A DNA stretch of 64,000 nucleotides from NCBI RefSeq assembly GCF_007018905.1, contig NZ_CP041402.1:2158001-2222000 (forward strand). The letters are read 5' to 3'. Source of the DNA: Tardiphaga sp. vice304 (GTDB taxonomy: Bacteria; Pseudomonadota; Alphaproteobacteria; Rhizobiales; Xanthobacteraceae). The notes under the pieces are model-generated. The model ran no database searches, was not told where the DNA came from, and saw only the letters and a list, made by a program, of their open reading frames with translations. Below, piece after piece: positions 20,098 to 27,172 of this stretch; the stretch's first letter is position 1; every line of letters starts with the position of its first letter. Position numbers and translations under genes: made by a program.

Positions 20098-20715
20098 ATG
20101 TCCATGACCCCCGAAACGCCGTTGCCGCCAAAAGGCTTCCCTTTGCGTCCGATCCCGATGCTGATCTTCGGCTCACGCTGGCTGCAGCTGCCGCTCTATA
20201 TCGGCCTGATCGTGGCCCAAGGCGTCTATGTCGTCCTGTTCCTCAAGGAACTCTGGCACCTGTTCAACCACGCCTTCGATTTCAGCGAGCAGCAGATCAT
20301 GCTGGCGGTGCTCGGCCTGATCGACGTGGTGATGATCTCCAATCTTCTGGTGATGGTGATCGTCGGCGGCTACGAGACCTTCGTGTCGCGGCTCAATTTG
20401 CAGGGCCATCCGGACGAGCCGGAATGGCTCAGCCACGTCAATGCCAGCGTGCTGAAGATCAAGCTGGCGATGGCGATCATCGGCATTTCCTCGATCCATC
20501 TGCTGCGCACCTTCATCGAAGCCGGCGCGCTCGGCTCCGCACGCGCCAGCAACTACACCGAGACCGGCGTGATGTGGCAGACCATCATCCACACGGTGTT
20601 CATCCTCTCGGCGGTGGGCATCGCCTATGTCGACCGGTTGTCGAATCTCGCGACCGAAGAAGCACGGCGACAGGGTGGCGTCGAGCACGCGGCCGGCCAA
20701 GGCAAGCGCCATTGA
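20098..20715 (+). CDS. YqhA/UPF0114 family membrane protein
   Basis: The product has 205 residues with about four membrane segments. The start ([23 protein letters not shown] in pieces) and the block [24 protein letters not shown] are typical of the UPF0114 (TIGR00645) family. No activity is established for this family. The ATG at 20098 or the one two codons later could be used. A short gap follows before the convergent brnTA operon. Confidence 0.9.
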   Translation: MSMTPETPLPPKGFPLRPIPMLIFGSRWLQLPLYIGLIVAQGVYVVLFLKELWHLFNHAFDFSEQQIMLAVLGLIDVVMISNLLVMVIVGGYETFVSRLNLQGHPDEPEWLSHVNASVLKIKLAMAIIGISSIHLLRTFIEAGALGSARASNYTETGVMWQTIIHTVFILSAVGIAYVDRLSNLATEEARRQGGVEHAAGQGKRH

Positions 20716-20740
20716 GGGCAATGGGATCGCGTAGAACGGC

Positions 20741-20998
20741 TCAGGAGACTTTCTCAGCGAGCCACATTTTGATCAGCGACTGATAGGGGACATCGCGCTT
20801 GTTGGCGGCGATCTTGATTTCCTCGAGCAGCCCGATCGGTAACCTGATCGAGATGGATGTGGTTGAAGGCTTGAGATTGGGGAAACGGACGCGCTGGGCT
20901 TTGCTCCAGTCCACGTAATCGGTGGAATCGTGTGTCTCCCAGAACTTTCGCTCATCGGATTCGTTTTTGAAGACGGGAATGGGCTTAAGTCTGCTCAT
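20741..20998 (-). CDS. brnA: BrnA family antitoxin
   Basis: The product has 85 residues. The N-terminal part (PVFKNESDERKFWETHDSTDYVDW) is the region that wraps the toxin in BrnA proteins. The C-terminal part (TTSISIRLPIGLLEEIKIAANKRDVPYQSLIKMWLAEK in pieces) is a ribbon-helix-helix DNA-binding domain. It overlaps the toxin gene by 14 bases and is the second gene of the pair, the usual brnT-brnA order. BrnA neutralises BrnT and represses the operon. Confidence 0.9.
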   Translation of the reverse strand: MSRLKPIPVFKNESDERKFWETHDSTDYVDWSKAQRVRFPNLKPSTTSISIRLPIGLLEEIKIAANKRDVPYQSLIKMWLAEKVS

Positions 20999-21284
20999 AA
21001 TCGCTCCGCTCCTTTCTGTTCATGTCGCGCGCTGAGATGATCCGAATCAACGTTCGGTCATTCCTGAGTGTGAACGTGACGTGTAGCAATCGATTTTGAG
21101 CCGTTTTTCCCAGCGCGTTAAATCGCTGCTCGGCGCCGCTGTGCTTCGTATCCTCGACAACGATCAGCGGATCGTTGAAGAAGACGCTCTCGGACTCTGC
21201 CTGGGAAACGGCATGCCTGTCCGCGCTCTTGCGTTCGTTGCCAGCGTTCCAGTTGAAACCTGTGATCCGGTCGAAGTCGATCAT
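20985..21284 (-). CDS. brnT: BrnT family toxin
   Basis: The product has 99 residues and is a BrnT-type RNase toxin with a RelE-like fold. It shows the family landmarks FDRITGFNWNAGNERKSADRHAVS, then VFFNDPLIVVEDTKHSG and a C-terminal RIISARDMNRKERSDYE. The frame is open upstream, but the start at 21284 matches family members, which begin with M-x-F-(D)-x-I. It is thought to cleave mRNA and slow growth when BrnA is degraded. The region is less G+C-rich than its surroundings, consistent with transfer. Confidence 0.9.
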   Translation of the reverse strand: MIDFDRITGFNWNAGNERKSADRHAVSQAESESVFFNDPLIVVEDTKHSGAEQRFNALGKTAQNRLLHVTFTLRNDRTLIRIISARDMNRKERSDYEQT

Positions 21285-21285
21285 G

Positions 21286-21308
21286 TTGTATATAACCAGA
21301 ATATACAA
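21286..21308 (-). promoter_or_regulatory. candidate brnTA operator
   Basis: TTGTATA at 21286-21292 and TATACAA at 21302-21308 form a dyad with a 9-base spacer right before the brnT start codon. Its A+T richness and position fit a promoter-overlapping site for the BrnA ribbon-helix-helix protein. Confidence 0.5.
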
Positions 21309-21321
21309 AAATGAGGCGTGA

Positions 21322-22572
21322 ATGCAATATCAGCCAGAAACCTTCAGATGCAAACGGCTTCTTTTCGCGCTCACGTTGATGATCAGCTTTGCATGCCCGC
21401 CAACTGCCCAAGCCATCGATGCCGGTTTCACCGCCTTCCTCGCCGCCGTGTGGCCGGAAGCCCAGCAGGCCGGCGTGTCGCGCAAGACCTTTGACGACGT
21501 CACGCGCGGACTGGAGCCGGACTACAAACTCCCCGACCTGGCGCTGCCTGGTCGCCCCGCCACGGGGGCGCCGTCGCAGGCGGAGTTCGTGCAGGTGCCG
21601 GCCGATTATGTGAAGGAGGCCTCGATCGCGCGGCTGGCGGCCGAGGGGCAGCGGCTGATGCAGAAGCATCGCGCCACGCTGACGGCGATCGAACGGCGTT
21701 TCGGCGTGCCCGGCACCATCATTCTGGCGATCTGGGGCCGCGAGACCGATTATGGCCGCCATGCGCTGCCCTATGACGGCATTCGCGTGCTGGCGACACA
21801 GGCCTATGTCGGGCGGCGAAAGGACCAGTACCGCGGCGAGCTGATCGCCGCGATGCGGCTGATCGAGGACGGCGACGTCAGCCGCAAGGATCTGCGGGTG
21901 TCGTGGGGCGGAGCGACCGGGCTGACGCAGTTTCTGCCGTCCGAACTCGGCAAGCACGGCGTCGACATGGATGGCGATGGCCGCGTCAATATCTGGACGT
22001 CGGTGCCCGATGCGCTGGCGTCGGCGGCGCAGCAGCTCACGAACAAGGGCTGGCAAGCCGGCCTGCGCTGGGCCTATGAGGTTCGCGCGCCGGCCAATGC
22101 CGACTGCACCATGGGCGTGCCCGAGGTAACCAGGCCGATCGGCGAATGGTTGCGCATGGGCTTCGTCCCGGTGCGCGGGCAGCAGCTCAGCACCGCGGAG
22201 TTGGCGCAGCCGGCGTCGCTATTGCAGCCGGAGGGCATCTATGGCCCGGCGTTTCTCACGACGAAGAACTACTTCGTCATCAAGGAATATAATTTCTCCG
22301 ACCTCTACGTGCTGTTCGTTGGCCATCTCAGCGATCGCATGACGGCCCAGCAGCCGTTCGCAACGCCGTGGTCGGCGTCGAAGCAATTGCGCAGCAGCGA
22401 CGTCGAAGCGATGCAGCAGCATTTGACGCGCATCGGGCTGTACTCGGACAAGGTCGATGGCAAGGCCGGCATGAAGACCCGCGCAGCACTCGGCGCCTAC
22501 CAGAAGTCGGTCGGGCTCAAGGTGGATTGCTGGCCGAGCGAAACGCTGCTGCGCGCGATGGCCGGCCGGTAG
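21322..22572 (+). CDS. lytic murein transglycosylase, MltB type
   Basis: The product has 416 residues. A signal peptide (about residues 1-33, ending CPPTAQA) is followed by a family 103 lytic transglycosylase domain with the catalytic Glu in IWGRETDYG (near residue 139) and the block GGATGLTQFLPSE. The C-terminal 60 residues are a peptidoglycan-binding type 1 domain (LRSSDVEAMQQHLTRIGLY, ending TRAALGAYQKSVGL). It cleaves glycan strands with formation of 1,6-anhydro ends in the periplasm. A strong terminator follows the gene. Confidence 0.93.
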   Translation: MQYQPETFRCKRLLFALTLMISFACPPTAQAIDAGFTAFLAAVWPEAQQAGVSRKTFDDVTRGLEPDYKLPDLALPGRPATGAPSQAEFVQVPADYVKEASIARLAAEGQRLMQKHRATLTAIERRFGVPGTIILAIWGRETDYGRHALPYDGIRVLATQAYVGRRKDQYRGELIAAMRLIEDGDVSRKDLRVSWGGATGLTQFLPSELGKHGVDMDGDGRVNIWTSVPDALASAAQQLTNKGWQAGLRWAYEVRAPANADCTMGVPEVTRPIGEWLRMGFVPVRGQQLSTAELAQPASLLQPEGIYGPAFLTTKNYFVIKEYNFSDLYVLFVGHLSDRMTAQQPFATPWSASKQLRSSDVEAMQQHLTRIGLYSDKVDGKAGMKTRAALGAYQKSVGLKVDCWPSETLLRAMAGR

Positions 22573-22579
22573 TCGCGAA

Positions 22580-22609
22580 AAAACCCGGCCGCGCGAACGG
22601 CCGGGTTTT
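22580..22609. terminator. bidirectional rho-independent terminator
   Basis: AAAACCCGGCCG at 22580-22591 and CGGCCGGGTTTT at 22598-22609 form a 12-bp stem with a 6-base loop, with A and T runs at the two ends. It separates two convergent genes. Confidence 0.9.
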
Positions 22610-22648
22610 GAATCGCAAGCCGCGCGAGACAGGCGCGGCGATATCAGA

Positions 22649-22942
22649 TCAGTCGCAAACCTCGACCGGACGCGAACGCCAGACGCCACGGTATTCGTCC
22701 CAGACGCGCTGGCGGACGATGCGGCAGGCCGGCTCTTCGACATAGACCGGGGCGGGGGCATAGCCGTAAGCGGGGCCCGGGCGGCTGGCGGCGATCGCGC
22801 CGCCGAGCAGGGCGCCGCCGATCAGGCCACCGGCAACGCCGGCCGCGATACGGCCGCCGTCGGCACGGGCAGCGGGCATTGCCGAAACCAGCGAGCCGGC
22901 AACCGTCGCGACGGCGAGCATGGCGGAAATGGTCTTCTTCAT
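22649..22942 (-). CDS. small exported glycine-zipper protein
   Basis: The product has 97 residues. A signal peptide (about residues 1-27, ending PAARA) is followed by a glycine-zipper segment (AAGVAGGLIGGALLGGAIA), a Pro/Tyr-rich linker and a conserved basic C-terminal block with two Cys (ACRIVRQRVWDEY, VEVC). It is probably a cell-envelope protein. It is a paralog of the gene at 23151. The function is unknown. Confidence 0.75.
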   Translation of the reverse strand: MKKTISAMLAVATVAGSLVSAMPAARADGGRIAAGVAGGLIGGALLGGAIAASRPGPAYGYAPAPVYVEEPACRIVRQRVWDEYRGVWRSRPVEVCD

Positions 22943-23150
22943 GTCAGATCTCTCCTGAAGGCGCCGCAGGCGACGCGCGGTTATAGGTACTCACGCTAAA
23001 TTCGGAACGACGATCTCGCTTAAACCGACTATTCGTCAACCCGACGTAAACGTTGCGGACCAGTGTTCCCCAAATAACGGTTTTTTCGGGCCGTTGTCGT
23101 CAGAACACACAAATGTTTGCCATTCTGCTGATCCGCCGCGTGATTGTCGA

Positions 23151-23480
23151 CTAGCCGCACACCCGCACGCGGCGAATCCGCCAGCCATAGCCATCCCAGA
23201 AGCGCTGGCGCTGCCAGAAGCAGTTGTCATAATAGGAGGGTCCTGCCACGTAGGCTGGGCCACCGTAATAGCCGTAGCGCGGGCCGTAACCCGGACCGGC
23301 ATAATAGCTCGGACCGTAGCCGTAGTGGGGGGCAGCCAGCGCGCCGCCGATCAGGGCGCCGCCGATGACGCCGGCCGCGATTCCGGCGCCGAGACCGTGC
23401 TGCGCGTGGGCAGGGGCCGGAGCCAGGGAGGAGAGAGCCAGGGTGGCAACGGCTGCCAGGGCCATCAGGGTTTTCTTCAT
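23151..23480 (-). CDS. small exported glycine-zipper protein (paralog)
   Basis: The product has 109 residues. A signal peptide (about residues 1-26, ending PAHA) is followed by a glycine zipper (GAGIAAGVIGGALIGGALA), a Tyr/Gly/Pro-rich middle part and the C-terminal block NCFWQRQRFWDGYGWRIRR with VCG at the end. The same order is found in the gene at 22649. The start at 23480 is chosen because AGGTGA precedes it and the signal peptide begins there. It is probably a periplasmic or outer-membrane associated protein. Confidence 0.75.
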   Translation of the reverse strand: MKKTLMALAAVATLALSSLAPAPAHAQHGLGAGIAAGVIGGALIGGALAAPHYGYGPSYYAGPGYGPRYGYYGGPAYVAGPSYYDNCFWQRQRFWDGYGWRIRRVRVCG

Positions 23481-23819
23481 GGCATCACCTTCGTGAGGAT
23501 TTGCAGCAGGTATCTGCTGCGCGGCTATGAAAGTTTCACAGGGCGTTTGAACGATCAATGAATAAACGCGCCGTACTTGGCCCAAACGGCGGCGATGCGG
23601 CGGCCGTGAGGTTGCTGAAAGTGTCTGACCGCTGGCGAGCGGCCTCGCCGGATTCGTGGCTGCCAGCAGAGGTCCGTGGACCCGCTCGGGCGCGATCGCT
23701 CGCGAGCGTATGGGGACCGTCCTAGTTTGGAATTGCTTGAAAAAGCGTGTTTTCCTTTTGCATCCAGGCCGGCACTTTAATACTCAAAAGGTGCCCAGAC
23801 CTGCGAGCGTAACTTCTCC

Positions 23820-24140
23820 ATGATCGTTTGTTCCTGCAACGTTTTGTCCGACCACGATGTCCGCAACGCCTGCAGCAGCGCGCAGGCGCCGCGCACGCCG
23901 GGCCAAGTCTATGGCTGTCTGGGCTGCAGCCCGCAATGCGGCCGCTGTGCCCGCACCATCAAGAAGATCATGGACGAAGCGCTCGGTGCCTGCGGCAATA
24001 CGTGCTGCCCTGGCTGTCCGCATACCGCGACCCAGCCGGAACGGCAGCTTCTGGTGCTCGAAACCGTCGAGCTTCAGGTCGAAGTGCACAGCCATTCCCA
24101 TGCCGCGTCTCCGGACGTCGCCAAACGCGCGGTCGCCTGA
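23820..24140 (+). CDS. bfd: bacterioferritin-associated ferredoxin-like (2Fe-2S) protein
   Basis: The product has 106 residues. The N-terminal 60 residues match Bfd: MIVCSCNVLSDHDVRNAC and then GCLGCSPQCGRCARTIKKIMDEA provide the four cluster Cys. Bfd binds bacterioferritin and reduces its iron core so that iron can be released. The C-terminal extension carries three extra Cys (CGNTCCPGC) and a HSHSHA stretch, which is longer than the ~64 residues of E. coli Bfd. The gene lies 136 bases upstream of bfr. Confidence 0.88.
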   Translation: MIVCSCNVLSDHDVRNACSSAQAPRTPGQVYGCLGCSPQCGRCARTIKKIMDEALGACGNTCCPGCPHTATQPERQLLVLETVELQVEVHSHSHAASPDVAKRAVA

Positions 24141-24220
24141 GCCGCGTTGATCCAGACCCCGTCTGTACTTGTTCGCCGTCGCGGCAATCTTCGTAGCGAG
24201 GGTTGCCCTACGTCCTGTCC

Positions 24221-24243
24221 TGATTTAGAATCTTTCTAAATCA
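24221..24243 (+). promoter_or_regulatory. Irr-type iron control element upstream of bfr
   Basis: A 23-bp perfect dyad with core TTTAGAA-N3-TTCTAAA at 24224-24240 lies 33 bases before the bfr start codon. This is the published Irr-box/ICE consensus of alphaproteobacteria. Irr is expected to repress bfr when iron is scarce. It is also downstream of bfd, so bfr probably has its own promoter. Confidence 0.75.
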
Positions 24244-24276
24244 GAGAGGCTTTGAGCCTCGCAGCAGGAGTTCATC

Positions 24277-24762
24277 ATGCAGGGCGACCCGAAGGTCATC
24301 GAATACCTCAACAAAGGCGTGCGTAGCGAGCTGACGGCGATCAGCCAGTATTGGCTGCACTTCCGCTTGCTCAACCATTGGGGCTTGCTCGAAATGGCCA
24401 AGGTCTGGCGCAAGGAGTCCATCGAGGAGATGGTCCATGCCGACAAGTTCATCGATCGCATTCTGTTTCTGGACGGATTCCCGAACCTGCAGGTGCTGGA
24501 TCCGTTGCGTATCGGCCAGAGCGTCAAGGAAGTGATCGATGCCGATCTGGCCGCAGAGATCGGCGCCCGCACGCTCTATCAGGAAGCGGCGACCTACTGC
24601 CACAGCGTCGGCGACTACGTCTCCCGCGACCTGTTCGAGCAGCTGATGAAGGACGAGGAACACCACATCGACTTCCTCGAAACCCAGCAGCACGTCATCG
24701 AGCGCATTGGCATTGATCTCTATACCCAGAAGCACGTCGGCGGGCTCGAGAGCGAGTACTAG
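24277..24762 (+). CDS. bfr: bacterioferritin
   Basis: The product has 161 residues, the normal size. The ferroxidase ligands are in place: Glu18 in SELTAISQYW, the ESIEEMVHADK block with Glu51, haem-ligand Met52 and His54, Glu94, and DEEHHIDFLE with Glu127 and His130. Bfr forms a 24-subunit shell that oxidises and stores iron and binds haem between subunits. AGGAG lies before the start codon. Control by Irr is indicated by the site at 24221-24243. Confidence 0.97.
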   Translation: MQGDPKVIEYLNKGVRSELTAISQYWLHFRLLNHWGLLEMAKVWRKESIEEMVHADKFIDRILFLDGFPNLQVLDPLRIGQSVKEVIDADLAAEIGARTLYQEAATYCHSVGDYVSRDLFEQLMKDEEHHIDFLETQQHVIERIGIDLYTQKHVGGLESEY

Positions 24763-24770
24763 GCGCCAGG

Positions 24771-24897
24771 TCATTCCGGGATACTTTCCGTTCGGCGAAG
24801 CCGAATGGAGCGCAGACCCGGAACCTGGAGCTTTTCTGGACAACACCTCCGGATTCCGGGTTCGCGCGCAGCTAGCGCTGCTATCGCCCCGGAATGA
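24771..24897. repeat. palindromic repeat, TCATTCCGG family
   Basis: TCATTCCGGG at 24771 is mirrored by CCCCGGAATGA ending at 24897, with inner pairing of GAACC/GGTTC type. It occupies the gap between convergent bfr and the next gene. It is one of four related copies in the window. Confidence 0.8.
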
Positions 24898-24903
24898 CCG
24901 TCG

Positions 24904-25467
24904 TTACGACGTCCGTTTTGCCGGTATGGCCGGCATCGGACAATTCGCGAAGGCGGCCCGGAGTGCTGCCTCCGACCCTTCCAGCGGATATTCCGCGGAG
25001 GTTCGCCCCGCGATCAGCGATCGGATGCGGATGTAAAGCCGGCGCGACCCCGGCAATTCGCTAAGGAACGTGGCCAGCGCGGCCGGCTCCTCGATCACGA
25101 ACATCTGCCGGTCCTTGATGACCCGCGCATCGACATCGGTGTGACCCGGCCTGTCATCGAACCGATAGCCGAACACCGATTCGCGGTCATTGCCGATCTT
25201 GAAGGAGAACGAGAACCGCGCCAGCGGCCGGCCATCGAAACAGGTGAGCTGGAAGCCGGAGAGCTTTGGAAAATCCACGTAGCTGTTCGAGCCATAGCCG
25301 AACACGGACGCGCTCGGCAGCGGTGCGCCGGTGACGGGGTCGATCTGCTGGGAGATGTACCATTCTCCCGAGCGGGTCTCGCCCGCATTGCTCACATAGA
25401 TGTCGCGCGCGCAGCCGCCCGACAGTCCCGCGACAATGATACCCATCCACGCAACGCCACGCACCAC
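24904..25467 (-). CDS. hypothetical exported protein
   Basis: The product has 187 residues. A hydrophobic N-terminus ends in SGGCARD, which may be a lipoprotein signal, though the residue three before the Cys is not the usual Leu/Val. The mature part has alternating strands (GFQLTCFDGRPLARFSFSFKI, QMFVIEEPAALATFLSELPGSRRLYIRIRS in pieces) and resembles small periplasmic proteins of the invasion-associated-locus-B style, but I cannot assign it firmly. Confidence 0.65.
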   Translation of the reverse strand: MVRGVAWMGIIVAGLSGGCARDIYVSNAGETRSGEWYISQQIDPVTGAPLPSASVFGYGSNSYVDFPKLSGFQLTCFDGRPLARFSFSFKIGNDRESVFGYRFDDRPGHTDVDARVIKDRQMFVIEEPAALATFLSELPGSRRLYIRIRSLIAGRTSAEYPLEGSEAALRAAFANCPMPAIPAKRTS

Positions 25468-25531
25468 GCTCTCCCCTCAGCATCGCAAGATTGCAACCTG
25501 AAGGCGAATAATGCAAGGGCGAACCATGAGC

Positions 25532-26143
25532 CTAGAGTTGCTGGCGGTAGGCGGCATCTATCTCGGCCTGGCCGACCGGCTCGCCGATCTGGGTCTGGTC
25601 GTGCACGATCTCGGAAATGCTCGGCATCACCGAACGCTTCACCTGTGCCTCGGAGAACCACAGCTTCGAACGCATCAGCGCCTTGCCGCAGTGGAAATAC
25701 GCCTCGGTCACGGTGATGCGCAGTACCGCCCGCGGCAGCTTGCCGAATTCCTCCATCGAGGCCATCAACTCGGGATCGCGGACCAGTTTCGCCATGCCGC
25801 TGACACGCAGGCTGTCGTCGATACCCGGCACGAAGAAGATCAGTTGCAAGAAGCCGCTGCCGTGCAAAAGGTTCTGGAGCGTATCGACGCGGTTGTTGCC
25901 GGGGCGGTCCGGCATCAGCAGTTCGCTCGGCGATGTCACCCGGACGAAGCCGACACCGCCGCCGCGCGGCGAGGCATCGACGGTGCCGTCGGGGCCGGAG
26001 GAGGCCATCACGCAGAATGGCGACAGGCCGATGAATTTGGCGGAGTGGACGTCGAGCGTCGGCCGCGCCTTGGCAATCACGCGGCCATGCGGTGCGGGGT
26101 AGATCGAGCGAAGGTCATCGGCAGCCACTTCGGTCACATGCAT
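25532..26143 (-). CDS. pyridoxamine 5'-phosphate oxidase family protein
   Basis: The product has 203 residues with a split-barrel flavin-binding fold (FIGLSPFCVMASSGPDGTVDASPRGG, then LLMPDRPGNNRVDTLQNLL and GLFF-type strands). The typical MSMEG_1061/PNPOx-like pattern ends with RSKLWFSEAQVKRSVMPS. Such proteins bind FMN or F420 and reduce small molecules. The start at 26143 is preferred over an upstream in-frame ATG because homology starts there. The substrate is unknown. Confidence 0.87.
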   Translation of the reverse strand: MHVTEVAADDLRSIYPAPHGRVIAKARPTLDVHSAKFIGLSPFCVMASSGPDGTVDASPRGGGVGFVRVTSPSELLMPDRPGNNRVDTLQNLLHGSGFLQLIFFVPGIDDSLRVSGMAKLVRDPELMASMEEFGKLPRAVLRITVTEAYFHCGKALMRSKLWFSEAQVKRSVMPSISEIVHDQTQIGEPVGQAEIDAAYRQQL

Positions 26144-26221
26144 TCTCCAGTTACGGCGACGAACGTAACAGCCGGGAGAGATCCGGAACAGCATGGCAAC
26201 TGAATGGCCGGGATGCGTGCG

Positions 26222-26665
26222 CTAGCGCGCGTCGGCGCGCCGCGTCCGGCTGCACGGCCAGTCGATGACGTGGGCGCAGTACAGCGCCCACCAGATCAGC
26301 ACCGGCTGAAACGCCAGGCGCGGTCCGTGGTACCACCAGCTGTTGCCGATCACGGGCATCTCGATGCCCTCGAGCGCATGCGTGAAATTCGCCGGCCAGA
26401 CGCATAGCGCATACAGCGCCAGCGCCACGCCGGCCCACCGGCGCAGCGGTCGGGTGACCAGCGCGGCGGCGGCGGCGAGTTCGAACACGCCGGTGAGCAG
26501 GATGACCGCGGTCGGAATCGGCACCCATGACGGCATGATCAGCAGCAGCTTGTCGGGCACCCAGAGGTGCGCGACGCCCGCCGCGACATAGAACGCAGCC
26601 AGCACCCAGCGCAGCGCCGCGCGGGAAGGACCGCGCGACGCCGACGTTTTATCTGCAGTGTTCAC
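26222..26665 (-). CDS. DoxX family membrane protein
   Basis: The product has 147 residues with four membrane segments and the DoxX pattern (VLAAFYVAAGVAHLWVPDKLL, TGVFELAAAAALVTRPLRRWAG). It ends in a short basic tail. DoxX-like proteins are quinone-linked or oxidative-stress membrane proteins of uncertain role. The gene follows the next feature (26678) by 12 bases on the same strand, so the two may be co-transcribed. Confidence 0.85.
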   Translation of the reverse strand: MNTADKTSASRGPSRAALRWVLAAFYVAAGVAHLWVPDKLLLIMPSWVPIPTAVILLTGVFELAAAAALVTRPLRRWAGVALALYALCVWPANFTHALEGIEMPVIGNSWWYHGPRLAFQPVLIWWALYCAHVIDWPCSRTRRADAR

Positions 26666-26677
26666 GCGCGGGGCGGC

Positions 26678-26923
26678 TCAGGATTTGTCGACGATCTGGG
26701 TGGTGGGACGATCATTGCCCGGGGCGGTTTCCTCGTGCCACTGGCCCTTCTCGTCCTCGAACTGGATCACTTCGGTGCGGCCCGGCACGGTCTGCTCGGT
26801 GGCGGCGCGCTTGGCGGCGGCGGCGGCCAGCGCGTGGCTGGCGAAGGGCTCGGAGAACACGGCGCCGACCTTGTAGGCCCAGCCGCCATCATGTTCGACG
26901 ATCACATAGGTAACTTCCGTCAT
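26678..26923 (-). CDS. DUF2188-like small protein
   Basis: The product has 81 residues. It opens TEVTYVIVEHDGGWAYKVGAVFSEPFASHALAAAAAKRAA in pieces and continues with VIQFEDEKGQWHEE; this is the two-strand, one-helix arrangement of DUF2188-like domains, in which a HDGGW block is typical. The function is unknown. It is soluble and lies 12 bases upstream of the DoxX gene. Confidence 0.75.
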   Translation of the reverse strand: MTEVTYVIVEHDGGWAYKVGAVFSEPFASHALAAAAAKRAATEQTVPGRTEVIQFEDEKGQWHEETAPGNDRPTTQIVDKS

Positions 26924-27172
26924 GGTAGTCTCGCTGTGGTTGTGCGCCCGTAAGCGCCAGAGGGTGGTGTGCAACGCACGAGACGTCGAAATCGACGATA
27001 TTGATCCGGGATCTTCAGATCCGGGTGAGCGCCACGCCAGACACGGGTCACACGCGGCCCGACGCTGCAATATGGCAGGCGGCGGCGGGTTCGGCAAAGT
27101 TAGGCCGTTTCTCGCAATGCAAAGGCAGGTTTTAACGGTATTTTGAGACCCGCGCCTTGATGGTCGCAGCCA

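Noticed and set aside
23720..23745. TTTGGAATTGCTTGAAA as a second Irr box before bfd
   Set aside because: Only the left half matches the consensus; the right half differs in at least two positions, so I do not list it as a site.
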